A stretch of DNA of 64,000 nucleotides from SZAS-7 sp964514655 (GTDB lineage Bacteria > Chlamydiota > Chlamydiia > Chlamydiales > FEN-1388): contig CAZEQY010000003.1 in assembly GCA_964514655.1 (NCBI GenBank), positions 1 through 64,000 on the forward strand. Direction: 5' to 3'. Of the stretch, positions 6,964 through 16,191 are shown piece by piece. The translations under genes and the position numbers were made by a program. Positions within the stretch are counted from its first letter, which is position 1, and the number at the start of each line of letters is the position of its first letter. Below the pieces are notes generated by a model that was not told the DNA's origin, searched no databases, and saw only the letters and a program-made list of their open reading frames with translations.

Positions 6964-8364
6964 ATGGAAGTATTACGCGTTACTGGCGGTAAGCCATTGA
7001 AAGGGCAAGTGCGCGCATCTGGCGCCAAAAATGCAATGACAAAACTGCTCGTTGCGTCGTTGATATCTGACAAAAAATGCACCTTTCACAATGTTCCAAA
7101 CATTGGTGACGTGGAAATAACGCTTGCTATGTGCAAAGAAATAGGCATGGAAGCTATCTGGGACAAAGAATCTCGCGTTCTACAGGTGCAGACAAAGGAA
7201 CTTAAAACAACATACGTTCCACAACGCTTTTCAGGCTCAAATCGCATTCCTATCTTGATGATTGGCGCGCTACTTGCCAGAAGTGATCAAGACATTATCG
7301 TACCCACAGTAGGCGGTGACCGCATTGGCGCTCGTCCTGTGAACTTTCATACAGAAGCTCTAGAAAAGCTTGGAGCACAGATTGAATATCGCCAGATGAA
7401 AAAAGAAGGCGCCTACTTTGCATATGCCCCACATGGCCTTAAAGGGTCAATCATCACGCTGCCATACCCTTCTGTGGGCGCTACAGAAAATACAATACTA
7501 GCCGGCGTAACAGCACGCGGCACAACAGTCATCAAAAACGCAGCAAACGAACCAGAAGTTGTTGAACTCATCCTCTTTTTACAAAAGCTTGGTGCCATCA
7601 TCACGCTCGACACAGACCGTACAATACGCATTCAAGGAACGCGCCACTTTCACGAAGTAGAACATCACGTGATGACAGACCGCATTGAAGCTGCCTCATT
7701 TGGCATGGCTGCAATTGCAACAAAGGGACGAGTACTCGTAGAAGGTGCTGATCATCGCCATATGATCACCTTCCTCAACAAGCTGCGCGAAATTGGCGGC
7801 GGCTTTGCCGTTAAAGGTAACGGCATCGAATTTTTCTGGGACAGCACCCTCCATGGTGGCTTGCACCTTGAAACAGACGTCCACCCAGGTTTCATGACAG
7901 ACTGGCAACAGCCATTTGTTGTGCTTCTTACTCAAGCTCAAGGATCATCAGTCATCCACGAAACAGTATACGAAAACCGCTTTGGCTATGTTGATACCCT
8001 TGTTGAAATGGGTGCAGACATCTCCACCTTCCGCCAGTGTTTAGGTGGTAGGCAGTGCCGCTTTGCATCACAAAGCTTTCCACATAGCATCGTCGTAAAA
8101 GGAGCCACCCCCTTAAGTGGCCGTACAATTGAAATACCGGACCTTCGCGCAGGCTTTGCCTATGTCATGGCAGCACTTCTTGCAAAAGATGTAAGCATGA
8201 TAACAGGCCTTGGCTATCTTGACCGCGGCTATGAAAATTTAGCCAAAAAGTTGATGGCTGTTGGCGCCGAAGTAGAACGCGTTACGATCGAATCCAAAAA
8301 CAAAGACGACCTAGATTCAGATCACATCTCAGTAGATACGCCATTCGTCTTCGCCGAGCGTTAA
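6964..8364 (+). CDS. murA: UDP-GlcNAc 1-carboxyvinyltransferase (MurA), Cys-to-Asp active site
   Basis: MurA catalyses the first committed step of peptidoglycan precursor synthesis, transferring enolpyruvate from PEP to UDP-GlcNAc in the cytosol. The N-terminal SGAKNA (Lys22-Asn23) and the TDWQQPF segment with the general-base Asp are conserved. In the PEP loop the usual catalytic Cys is Asp at residue 119 (VGGDRIGARP), as described for C. trachomatis, where it gives fosfomycin insensitivity. At 466 residues it is somewhat longer than typical (about 420), mainly through a C-terminal tail. AAGGA precedes the ATG. A weak hairpin follows the stop. Confidence 0.95.
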   Translation: MEVLRVTGGKPLKGQVRASGAKNAMTKLLVASLISDKKCTFHNVPNIGDVEITLAMCKEIGMEAIWDKESRVLQVQTKELKTTYVPQRFSGSNRIPILMIGALLARSDQDIIVPTVGGDRIGARPVNFHTEALEKLGAQIEYRQMKKEGAYFAYAPHGLKGSIITLPYPSVGATENTILAGVTARGTTVIKNAANEPEVVELILFLQKLGAIITLDTDRTIRIQGTRHFHEVEHHVMTDRIEAASFGMAAIATKGRVLVEGADHRHMITFLNKLREIGGGFAVKGNGIEFFWDSTLHGGLHLETDVHPGFMTDWQQPFVVLLTQAQGSSVIHETVYENRFGYVDTLVEMGADISTFRQCLGGRQCRFASQSFPHSIVVKGATPLSGRTIEIPDLRAGFAYVMAALLAKDVSMITGLGYLDRGYENLAKKLMAVGAEVERVTIESKNKDDLDSDHISVDTPFVFAER

Positions 8365-8402
8365 ATTATTATTTAGACCAATGTCTACTAAGTAATAATT
8401 TT
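8363..8402 (+). terminator. Possible murA terminator
   Basis: AAATTATTA (8363-8371) pairs with TAATAATTT (8393-8401), with an inner AGAC/GTCT pairing. The stem is AT-rich and only a short T run follows, so it may be weak. Confidence 0.35.
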
Positions 8403-8472
8403 ACCTCTAGAAATTAAATGGCGGGTTCGACTATCATTTTTTGCACAAGTTAACAATTGACGGAGAAGATTC

Positions 8473-8562
8473 ATGTCATCGGTAAAAAAGAAACGACGCT
8501 CGAAAATGTCAAAGCACAAGCGTAAAAAGCGCAGCAGAATGAACCGCCACAAATCTAAATAG
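8473..8562 (+). CDS. Tiny basic AURKAIP1/COX24-domain protein (29 aa)
   Basis: This 29-residue frame reads MSSVKKKRRSKMSKHKRKKR followed by SRMNRHKSK. It is almost wholly Lys, Arg, Ser and Met, and matches the COX24_C/AURKAIP1 pattern (S-V-x-K-K-R-R-x-K-M-x-K-H-K). Family members are very short, ribosome-associated basic peptides known from mitochondria, Bacteroidetes and Chlamydiae. A good ribosome site (GGAGAAG) lies 8-10 bases upstream. It sits between murA and mnmG. A structural role at the ribosomal small subunit is plausible from the family, not shown by the sequence. Confidence 0.8.
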   Translation: MSSVKKKRRSKMSKHKRKKRSRMNRHKSK

Positions 8563-8604
8563 ACGTGGTTTCGTTCGCTTTGCCGCCAGTATAAATAAGG
8601 CACT

Positions 8605-10470
8605 ATGGTCTGGAAATACCCTCAAGAATATGATGTTATTGTAATTGGCGGCGGGCATGCTGGCTGCGAGGCTGCTCATATAGCAGCAAAACGCGGAGCA
8701 AAGACACTGCTGCTCACCATGAACATTTCCACTATTGCCCAGATGAGTTGTAACCCATCTGTAGGCGGCATTGGAAAAGGCCACATGGTGCGCGAAATAG
8801 ATGCCCTTGGCGGCCTCATGGCAAAAGCTATAGAAGCAACCGGCATACAGTTTCGCATGCTTAACACCAAAAAGGGCCCTGCCGTACAAGCACCACGTGC
8901 ACAGGCAGATAAAGACGCCTATAGGGTAGACGTTAGACAACGCCTAGAAAAAATCCACAACCTCGACATAAAGCAAGCAACCTGCGAAGAGCTGATCATC
9001 GAAAATGATATCGCAGTTGGCGTTATCTCTAAAGAGGGCCTTGCCTATCATGCAAAGACAATTATCATCACCTCAGGCACCTTCATGCGTGGCCTTATCC
9101 ATATGGGCGATGTCAATATGTCCGGCGGAAGAGCAGGTGACCCACCCTCTGTTGGCCTCTCAGCAAGCCTAGAACGAAATGGCATAAAGCTTGGCAGACT
9201 AAAGACAGGTACGCCCGTACGCATCCACAAACGCTCAGTAGACTTTTCTCTTACAGAAGAGCAGCCAGGAGATGAAAATGTACGCTTTTCTTTTGATCCG
9301 CGAGAAACAAAAGAGCTACCTCAAGTGCCCTGTCACATCACCTACACAACACTTGAAACAAAAGCCATAATCCAAGAAAACCTCCACCGCTCTCCCCTCT
9401 ATTCAGGTAAGATCGTTGGAATTGGCCCACGCTACTGCCCATCGATTGAAGATAAGGTTGTTCGCTTTAGCGATAAAGACCGCCACCAGATATTTTTGGA
9501 GCCAGAAGGCTTAACAACAGAAGAGATATACGTCAACGGCGTGTCATCATCGCTACCTTTTGATGTACAGTATGCCTTTATACGATCAATCCCCTCTCTT
9601 AGAAACGCCGAAATTATGCGCCCGGGATATGCTATAGAGTATGACTATGTCACATCAGGGCAGATGCACTTTTCTCTAGAAAGCACAAAAATTTCAGGCC
9701 TTTTCTTTGCAGGCCAAATTAACGGCACAACAGGTTACGAAGAAGCCGCCGCTCAAGGCCTTATGGCAGGCATAAACGCCGTGCAGAAAATTCTCTCAAA
9801 ACCACCGGTCATCTTAAGCCGCTCTGAAGCCTATATAGGCGTCATGATCGACGACCTCGTCACAAAAGGCGTAGATGAGCCCTACCGCATGTTTACAAGT
9901 AGAGCGGAACATCGCCTGCTTCTTCGCCATGACAATGCAGACCTACGCCTTCGTAGGCTTGGCTATGAGCTTGGCACCGTATCTGAAGATCAGTATCAGC
10001 GCCTTATCGCAAAAGAAGAAGCAATAAAATGCGAACAAGAACGTCTACCTCACATACACAAGCCCTTTGAAGGAAGGGTCTCTACCCTTGCTCAGCTCCT
10101 TGCAAGGCCAGAATTAACCTATGATGATCTTTTATCCCATTTTCCCGCAGATATAAAAGACTATGGCGCTGAGACAAATAGGCAAATTGAGCTTATCATC
10201 AAATATGCCGGCTACATAAGCCGCCAAACCGGCGAAGTAGAAAAACTTGCCCACGTTGAAAACATCCGCGTACCGGAAGAATTTGACTATCACAAGATAT
10301 GTGGGCTACGTACAGAAGCTCGCCTTCGCCTTTCCAAGGTGCGACCCAACAACTTGGGTCAAGCCTCACGTGTTCCCGGGATATCTCCTGCTGATATTTC
10401 TGTCTTAATGATTGCTCTTAGTCGACGAGAAGATGATGAATTTTCCCTTAGTTCGGCTCCTTGCGCTTGA
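8605..10470 (+). CDS. mnmG: tRNA uridine-5-carboxymethylaminomethyl modification enzyme MnmG (GidA)
   Basis: The 621-residue FAD protein works with MnmE to modify U34 of tRNAs that read split codon boxes. The dinucleotide-binding motif GGGHAGCEAA is at about 12-21. The GidA signatures NPSVGGIGKGHMVREIDALGG and NTKKGPAVQAPRAQADK follow, then MRPGYAIEYDY and the C-terminal GidA-associated domain (PGISPADISVLMIAL). Length is standard. The gene overlaps lplA at its 3' end, matching the mnmG-lplA pairing of Chlamydia. Confidence 0.96.
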   Translation: MVWKYPQEYDVIVIGGGHAGCEAAHIAAKRGAKTLLLTMNISTIAQMSCNPSVGGIGKGHMVREIDALGGLMAKAIEATGIQFRMLNTKKGPAVQAPRAQADKDAYRVDVRQRLEKIHNLDIKQATCEELIIENDIAVGVISKEGLAYHAKTIIITSGTFMRGLIHMGDVNMSGGRAGDPPSVGLSASLERNGIKLGRLKTGTPVRIHKRSVDFSLTEEQPGDENVRFSFDPRETKELPQVPCHITYTTLETKAIIQENLHRSPLYSGKIVGIGPRYCPSIEDKVVRFSDKDRHQIFLEPEGLTTEEIYVNGVSSSLPFDVQYAFIRSIPSLRNAEIMRPGYAIEYDYVTSGQMHFSLESTKISGLFFAGQINGTTGYEEAAAQGLMAGINAVQKILSKPPVILSRSEAYIGVMIDDLVTKGVDEPYRMFTSRAEHRLLLRHDNADLRLRRLGYELGTVSEDQYQRLIAKEEAIKCEQERLPHIHKPFEGRVSTLAQLLARPELTYDDLLSHFPADIKDYGAETNRQIELIIKYAGYISRQTGEVEKLAHVENIRVPEEFDYHKICGLRTEARLRLSKVRPNNLGQASRVPGISPADISVLMIALSRREDDEFSLSSAPCA

Positions 10471-11149
10471 TGGCGTAAGCATCTTTGAGCAGCTTCAGCT
10501 TGAAGAAGCACTCGTTCGCGTAGGACAAGAAAACTATGTGATTATCAACCACAGCAGCACTCCGGCTATAGTCATGGGCATATCAGGCAAGGTGGATGAA
10601 CTTGTAGAGCCTAATCACTATGCAAAAGCTCCCGTTCCCATTATACGCCGCTTTAGCGGCGGTGGCTGCGTGCTCATAGGCCCCGAGACACTCTTTCTTA
10701 CCTTTATATTCAATAAGGCAGATGTTGCCCTTGGAACATGCCCAAAAATGCTTCTTGAACTTACAGAACAGCTCTTAAAGCCTGCATTTTGCGGCCTTTC
10801 TTTTCAGCTTCGTGAAAACGACTATGTGATAGAAGACAAAAAATTCGGCGGCAATGCCCAGTACTTTACAAAAGATCGCCTGCTACATCACACGTCGCTT
10901 CTCTGGGACTACTCAAGTGATGCAATGAAGATCCTTAAAATGCCCCCAAAAATACCTGAATACCGAAAAAACCGCCCTCATAGCGACTTTTTAATGCGCC
11001 TAAATGAACACTTTAGCTCTAAAGAGGCCTTCTTCCAAAACATCCTCTCAGCCCTTAGCACCCACTATCAACTTGTCCCCATAAAGAAAGAAGAGGTGTT
11101 CACCCTACAGCAAACACCTCACAGAAAAGCTACAGAACGTATCGCTTAG
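10433..11149 (+). CDS. lplA: Lipoate-protein ligase A family protein
   Basis: The 238-residue protein of the BirA/LplA fold attaches lipoate (via lipoyl-AMP) to lysines of 2-oxoacid dehydrogenase E2 subunits. It shows the RRFSGGGCVLIGPE motif (family RRxSGGGxVxHD), the catalytic-Lys region DKKFGGNAQYF and the following HHTSLLWD. It is shorter than full LplA and lacks the accessory domain, as in chlamydial paralogues. I chose ATG 10433 (or the adjacent ATG 10436), preceded by CGACGAGAAG; the upstream TTG at 10412 lacks a site. It overlaps mnmG by 38 bp. Near the 3' end GAGGTGTT/AACACCTC forms a hairpin. Confidence 0.85.
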   Translation: MMNFPLVRLLALDGVSIFEQLQLEEALVRVGQENYVIINHSSTPAIVMGISGKVDELVEPNHYAKAPVPIIRRFSGGGCVLIGPETLFLTFIFNKADVALGTCPKMLLELTEQLLKPAFCGLSFQLRENDYVIEDKKFGGNAQYFTKDRLLHHTSLLWDYSSDAMKILKMPPKIPEYRKNRPHSDFLMRLNEHFSSKEAFFQNILSALSTHYQLVPIKKEEVFTLQQTPHRKATERIA

Positions 11150-11280
11150 CTATCTGCCAGCTTCAAAACAAAAGGGCTCAGCATACTAAACACAGGCAGA
11201 CCAAGGTTACCATAGTAGTACTTTCCCTCTTTGCTAAAAGAAGAGGTGCTCACTTTTAAAGCAAACACCTCATCAAATGG
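11146..11280 (-). pseudogene. In-frame 44-codon remnant after the Inc-like gene stop
   Basis: Directly after the TAA of the next gene, the same frame stays open for 44 codons and ends next to the lplA stop. It reads protein-like, for example KEGKYYYGNLGLPVFSMLSP and FVLKLADS. It could be a gene tail cut off by a nonsense change, a degraded gene end, or chance. A segment resembling the lplA 3' hairpin (GAGGTGCTC..AACACCTC) recurs here, suggesting a small duplication or rearrangement. Confidence 0.3.
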
Positions 11281-12123
11281 TTATTGCTTAACTACTTTTG
11301 ATTTAGCTACTTTTTTCGCAACTGTTTTAACAGGCTCTTTGATAGCTTCAGCTGCAGCTTGAATCTTAGGCTTTACTGCTTCAACAACCTTAGCTGCCGT
11401 TGTGTTCGTGCTATTGGTTACATTGAGTGTTTCTTGAACTGCTGCGGGCACTGTAGCATTTACCGCTTCTGGCTGAATAGCTTTTACAACCTCTTGGGTT
11501 ATATTGGTAGTATTTGTTACATTAATAGTTTCTTGAACTATAGCAGGCAATGTAACATTTACAACTTCTTGAGTTGCATTGGTACTATTTGTTACATTAC
11601 TAAAGCACTCTTCAACGACGCTCATTGGAACTTCTTTTACTCCTACTACAGGAGGAGGTAGCGCTACTGGAGTTACAGGAACAAATGTTTCAGGAACAGG
11701 TGTTTCAGGAACAGCAGCAGCTGGACGAGTAAGTGAATAGACTGACGCAGCTCCAAACACAGCAAGTGCACCTCCACCTAGTGCAAACGCCGCATGTGAA
11801 AGAAAGCGTCTTGAGCTAAATTCTTCTACTTGCTGACTCGATCGTTGCCATATGGTATATGCTCTATTTGTATGGTAGACAGTAAGTCCAATACCAGTTG
11901 CCGCAAGTAAAACGCCGCCACCGATGACAGGAACCTTACCAACTGCGTCTACACCTTTAGCAAGGACTTCGATGCCATCTGCTAGCGTTGGACGCTTCAA
12001 AGATGAAAAAAATTCGACAGCTCTCTCTTTATTATTGAAAACAAAGGATCTCGTAGCATTATTTGCATATGCTAGAGTATCCCACCATGTACCATTAGTT
12101 GCATTAATTGCTTCAGCGGTCAT
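11281..12123 (-). CDS. Inc-like bilobed membrane protein with Asn-Ser/Thr repeats
   Basis: No family is recognised in these 280 residues. Two hydrophobic segments, about 68-90 (VPVIGGGVLLAATGIGLTVY) and about 111-133 (HAAFALGGGALAVFGAASVY), sit about 20 residues apart, like the bilobed domain of chlamydial inclusion-membrane (Inc) proteins. A Pro/Val-rich linker follows. Then come three imperfect repeats around NVTNSTN..TQEVV / VQETxNVTN and a Lys/Ala-rich C-terminus. The repeats contain many N-x-S/T sequons. There is no classical signal peptide. AAGGAGT precedes the start. An inclusion-membrane role is inference from architecture only. Confidence 0.6.
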   Translation of the reverse strand: MTAEAINATNGTWWDTLAYANNATRSFVFNNKERAVEFFSSLKRPTLADGIEVLAKGVDAVGKVPVIGGGVLLAATGIGLTVYHTNRAYTIWQRSSQQVEEFSSRRFLSHAAFALGGGALAVFGAASVYSLTRPAAAVPETPVPETFVPVTPVALPPPVVGVKEVPMSVVEECFSNVTNSTNATQEVVNVTLPAIVQETINVTNTTNITQEVVKAIQPEAVNATVPAAVQETLNVTNSTNTTAAKVVEAVKPKIQAAAEAIKEPVKTVAKKVAKSKVVKQ

Positions 12124-12172
12124 ATCATTACTCCTTATTTTATGATATTACATACAGCACTACATACTAGGT

Positions 12173-13561
12173 TCAATATTTATTTGTGGCAAGAGGTTCT
12201 AAACCATTGTAGTGTACAGCATGCAAAATGATGGCAACTTTATCTTGGCCATAGAGAGTTTGAAAAGCAAGTACTGTAACTTCAGAAAAATAGGGCAAAA
12301 GCTTTTGTCTCAGTCGATCTATATCCCCTGCAGCATTGTTTGGATGGCAAATTTCAACAAAGTAGCCACTTTGCCCTACGCGCTCATCCTTCATTTGGGG
12401 CCATAGGTCAAACTGGTTATGCCTAAGGCCGTGGATGTTAAAAAAATAAGCTCTTTTTTGCTCAGGGCCATAAAACGATAACAAGCTTGTCACCTGGTAG
12501 CGATCAGAAAAGAGAAAATCACGATTCAGATTATAGCCAGAAGCAATAAGCGCTTTATCTAACCTACTATTGCCAAGCCCCTGCTTCATAGGATTCATCT
12601 TATACGGCAATGGTAAAAATAGCGTGGCGGCAATGAGCAGAACAGAAACTATAAGCCCCGCTATTACCCATCGCCTTGTAGCATAAAGCATCATAATGAC
12701 AAAGCCTGTGGGATAGGCTGCAACTGCCCAGTTACCTTGCACCTTTTCAAACCACGAGAGCAAAAATATCGCACCCAAAAAAAGAACAGATGTCACCCAA
12801 GCAAGTCTCAAAGGCATTTCTTTACTTGTAAAGCGCATAAGTCCATAGAGAATTAAGACAAAAAATACTGGAGAGACAAGAGCAAATTGCGCTCCCAAAA
12901 ATTCAAGCGGATTGCCCCTACTTGCCACGTTATCAATACTTGCAGCAACATGCTGGAAAGTCACAAATCCGGTTTTTATATTCCATAATAGGCTTGGCAA
13001 TAACCCCAAAAGCGAAATCAGCATCACCTTCACAAGCTGCCATGGTCTTTTGTAGTAAAAGAAAGAGATTGGTATCCATACAGCATATATTGGCCACTTC
13101 CAAAGTGCTCCAAGAGCAATCACAAGGCCAACAGATAATGTAAGATCCTTTACAGCAAGGGCAAGAGCTACAGTCCAAAACAGCACATAGGCACAGTCAG
13201 TAGTAGCAAAAAAAGCAGAAAAAATGCCTAGAGGGCTATAGGTAAAGCAGATCGTTGCCCAGTAGCTTTTTTTATGATCAAGCCCACAAGAGCGCGATAG
13301 CCAGTAGATAGCAAGCGACAAAAAGAACGAAAGTATAACACTACCAATGCGCACACCAAGCTCAGTATCTCCAAAAATAAAGCAGCCTGCTGCTATCTGC
13401 CACGCTATACCCATGGGCTTACTGTAATAGCCATATGAAAGCTCTTTACTCCACGTCCAGTACTGGGCTTCATCAGGCATAAGGCCAATACCTGCAAAAA
13501 GAATAACTGCTACTACAAGCAGTTTAGAACATGCTATCCAAAAAAGTAGTGATTTCATCAA
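12173..13561 (-). CDS. GT39/ArnT-like membrane glycosyltransferase
   Basis: The 462-residue polytopic membrane protein has about ten hydrophobic segments. Near the N-terminus the acidic motif LMPDEAQYWTWSKELSYGYYSKPMG matches the first external loop of the dolichyl-phosphate-mannose/ArnT (GT39/PMT_2) family, which uses polyprenyl-phosphate sugars. Likely it transfers a sugar to a lipid A, lipid or protein acceptor at the outer face of the inner membrane. The substrate cannot be told. The start overlaps the sdhB stop by 4 bp, making it the last gene of the dsbD-to-sdhB operon, an unexpected partner for succinate dehydrogenase. Confidence 0.8.
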   Translation of the reverse strand: MMKSLLFWIACSKLLVVAVILFAGIGLMPDEAQYWTWSKELSYGYYSKPMGIAWQIAAGCFIFGDTELGVRIGSVILSFFLSLAIYWLSRSCGLDHKKSYWATICFTYSPLGIFSAFFATTDCAYVLFWTVALALAVKDLTLSVGLVIALGALWKWPIYAVWIPISFFYYKRPWQLVKVMLISLLGLLPSLLWNIKTGFVTFQHVAASIDNVASRGNPLEFLGAQFALVSPVFFVLILYGLMRFTSKEMPLRLAWVTSVLFLGAIFLLSWFEKVQGNWAVAAYPTGFVIMMLYATRRWVIAGLIVSVLLIAATLFLPLPYKMNPMKQGLGNSRLDKALIASGYNLNRDFLFSDRYQVTSLLSFYGPEQKRAYFFNIHGLRHNQFDLWPQMKDERVGQSGYFVEICHPNNAAGDIDRLRQKLLPYFSEVTVLAFQTLYGQDKVAIILHAVHYNGLEPLATNKY

Positions 13562-14310
13562 TTAAATAGGTCTTTTATTGCTTGTATCGTTGCATCGCGC
13601 CCAATAGCTGCAATAGCATCAGTGAGCGGAACCTCTCTTGGACATACCCGAACACAATTTTGTGCATTGCCACAGCCTGAGACTCCGGATTCTGTCATCA
13701 TCTCTTTTATCCGCTTTACCTTTTGCATGCCGGCCACGGGGTGCAAATTAAAAAGCTGCACCTGGCCAATGACAGCAGGCCCCATAAAGCTAGAATGTGG
13801 ACTTACCTGGGGACATGCTTCTACACAGCAGCCACAGGTCATACATTTAGAAAGAGAGTACATCACCTCTTGAGTATCTTGGCTTATCTTTGGGCCAAAG
13901 CCAGCATCGTGAGAGCTATCAGCTTCTACCCAGGCTGCAACTTTTTTTAAGTTATCAAACATCGATGTGCGATCCACAATTAAATCGCGCACTAAGGGAA
14001 ATTTTGTAAATGGCGCAAGCGTAATAACGTTTGATGAACTTTCTGCCAAAAGCTTGTCAATAAGCGCTGTACAGGCCTGTCTTGGTTTTGAGTTTATGAT
14101 CATTGAGCATGACCCACACACCTCTTCTAAGCAGCCAGACTCATAGGCAATAGGTGCTACTACTTCGCCCTTTCTATTTACGGGATTGCGCTGTATTTCC
14201 ATAAGCGCCGATATGATATTTGCATGTGGTTTGAGAGCAAGCTCAAATTCTTCCCAGTACTGCTTTGCCGGATGACCGCGGTAAATTCGTAAAACGTATG
14301 TATCTGTCAT
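13558..14310 (-). CDS. sdhB: Succinate dehydrogenase iron-sulfur subunit
   Basis: This 250-residue subunit carries electrons from the SdhA flavin to quinone. The [2Fe-2S] cysteines lie in SGCLEEVCGSC with a distal Cys in PRQACTALI. The [4Fe-4S] motif is CMTCGCCVEACP, and further cysteines in GCGNAQNCVRVCPREVPLTD complete the [3Fe-4S] and [4Fe-4S] ligands. It overlaps sdhA by 4 bp. Order C-A-B matches Chlamydia and Bacillus-type single-anchor (type B) enzymes. Confidence 0.95.
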   Translation of the reverse strand: MTDTYVLRIYRGHPAKQYWEEFELALKPHANIISALMEIQRNPVNRKGEVVAPIAYESGCLEEVCGSCSMIINSKPRQACTALIDKLLAESSSNVITLAPFTKFPLVRDLIVDRTSMFDNLKKVAAWVEADSSHDAGFGPKISQDTQEVMYSLSKCMTCGCCVEACPQVSPHSSFMGPAVIGQVQLFNLHPVAGMQKVKRIKEMMTESGVSGCGNAQNCVRVCPREVPLTDAIAAIGRDATIQAIKDLFN

Positions 14311-16190
14311 ACAGGTAATGGAATCTCCTCAGGAAGGTTTTCAAAGGTAGGAAGGGTCTTTTCATGCTTAGAATAGTCCCTAAGTACCGGCGTTACATAG
14401 CGCACATCGACTGGCAGGTACTCAATGTCCGGCTGCAAGGTTTTTGGGTTATATGTAGCAATGGTAGTTTTGAGCCACTCTTTGTCATTTCGCGCAGGAA
14501 ACTCATTCTTTGCGTGAGAGCCTCGACTTTCGTTACGTAGCCTTGCGCCGATAGCAATAACAAGAGCAAGTTCAACCATAGGGGCAAATTGGCTTGCAAA
14601 AATAAAGCTTTGGTTTGCAAAGCGCGCTTCATCGATAAGCGAAATGTGTTTTTGCCGCTCGCGAAGCTCCTTAATCTTCTCTATAGTCATATCAAGATCT
14701 TTGTTACTTCGCGTTACAGTGACATATTTTACCATCCAGTCTGCAAGCTCATCGTAGAGCTTAAAGATATTTTCAGGACCTTTTCTAGCCAAAATTTCAC
14801 TTCTAGAAATTTCTTCTATCTCTAAAGCATCAGAATAGGCGCCAATAGAGAGTTCGCTCCTTGGGTGGTGATCAATAAAGCGATCTACTTCATGCGCACT
14901 TACAAGCCCACCAAATATGCAAGAAAGTAGCGAGTTTGCCCCAAGCCTATTTGCTCCGTGATAGAGATAGTCTGACTCTCCGCAGTTGAAGCAGCCAAGT
15001 AGATTTGTCATCTGTCGATAGCGCAAAAAGCGATCTTTATCTTCTGCTGCCGGCCAGTCTACCCACGCTCCTCCCATAGAATAGTGAACAGCCGGATAGA
15101 TCCTCATGGGCAACTTAGCAGGATCTTGGCCCGTAAACTTTTCGTAGATATCAAGTATTGACTGTAGCTTCTTGAGGCGCTCTTTTGGAAGGTGCGAGAC
15201 ATCAAGATAGACCTGCTCTTGTCCATCAACGCCAAAACCCTGCTCACAGATGCGCAAGATCTCTCGTGAAGCGATGTCGCGTGGCACCAAGTTGCCATAA
15301 GCAGGATAGAGCTCTTCAAGAAAATACCAGGGATGGCCAGACTTTCCTGCAGAGACTTTTCGCCCATCTTGAGCAATATATTCTTTCTGAGAGTTACCAT
15401 AGACCCAAAGTCTTCCGCCTTCTCCTCGGCTAGACTCCGACATAAGACGCATCTTATCCTCTCCTACAATAGCTGTAGGGTGAATCTGTATAAACTCGCC
15501 GTTAGCATAGCGCATACCCTGCATATAAAGGCGCCCATTTGCAGCCCCTGTACAAAATACAGAGTTTGTAGATTTTTTAAAGAGAACGCCAAGACCGCCG
15601 CTTGCTACAACAACAGCATCAGCCTTTAGCACTTCGAGCTTCATGTTAAAGTGATCCATCATCACAATGCCGCGTGCGCGTTTATTTTCATCGAGTATAA
15701 GGCGCATAAATTCATGATTTTCATACTTCTCTACAAGGCCTGCAACCTCGTAGCGACGCACCTGCTCATCAAGCGTATAAAGTAGCTGCTGGCCAGTAGA
15801 GGCCCCACAAAACACTGTGCGATGAAATAAAGAACCACCAAAACGGCGAACGTCAATATTGCCCTCAGGAGTTCTATTGAAAGGGCATCCTAAACGATCC
15901 ATCATGCGTATGATGCCAGGCGCTGCAAGGCACATTTCAACAACTGGAGGCTGGTCTGCTAAAAAGTCGCCTCCTTTTAATGTCTCGTAGGCATGTATAA
16001 GTGGAGAATCGCCTTCATTTTTGAGGTTTAGTGCTGCGTTGATGCCACCTTGAGCACATACTGAGTGCGACCTTTTTACTTTAGTAATGCTCACAAGCTT
16101 AACATGTATGCCAAGCTCACATAGTCGCATCGCGCACGATAGCCCTGCAAGACCACCTCCAACTACAATTACTTCTTTTTTATGCGACAT
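14307..16190 (-). CDS. sdhA: Succinate dehydrogenase flavoprotein subunit
   Basis: The 627-residue flavoprotein oxidises succinate to fumarate. The FAD-binding GGGLAGLSCAMRL is at about 12-24. The covalent-FAD His region is HSVCAQGGINAALN. Active-site segments HPTAIVG, SESSRGEGGRLWV (catalytic Arg) and HYSMGGAWVDW are present. The C-terminal domain contains ARLRNESRGSHAKNEF. It sits 1 bp from sdhC and overlaps sdhB. Sequence style is that of the B. subtilis/Chlamydia enzyme, including use of a cytochrome b558 anchor. Confidence 0.96.
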   Translation of the reverse strand: MSHKKEVIVVGGGLAGLSCAMRLCELGIHVKLVSITKVKRSHSVCAQGGINAALNLKNEGDSPLIHAYETLKGGDFLADQPPVVEMCLAAPGIIRMMDRLGCPFNRTPEGNIDVRRFGGSLFHRTVFCGASTGQQLLYTLDEQVRRYEVAGLVEKYENHEFMRLILDENKRARGIVMMDHFNMKLEVLKADAVVVASGGLGVLFKKSTNSVFCTGAANGRLYMQGMRYANGEFIQIHPTAIVGEDKMRLMSESSRGEGGRLWVYGNSQKEYIAQDGRKVSAGKSGHPWYFLEELYPAYGNLVPRDIASREILRICEQGFGVDGQEQVYLDVSHLPKERLKKLQSILDIYEKFTGQDPAKLPMRIYPAVHYSMGGAWVDWPAAEDKDRFLRYRQMTNLLGCFNCGESDYLYHGANRLGANSLLSCIFGGLVSAHEVDRFIDHHPRSELSIGAYSDALEIEEISRSEILARKGPENIFKLYDELADWMVKYVTVTRSNKDLDMTIEKIKELRERQKHISLIDEARFANQSFIFASQFAPMVELALVIAIGARLRNESRGSHAKNEFPARNDKEWLKTTIATYNPKTLQPDIEYLPVDVRYVTPVLRDYSKHEKTLPTFENLPEEIPLPV

Positions 16191-16191
16191 G

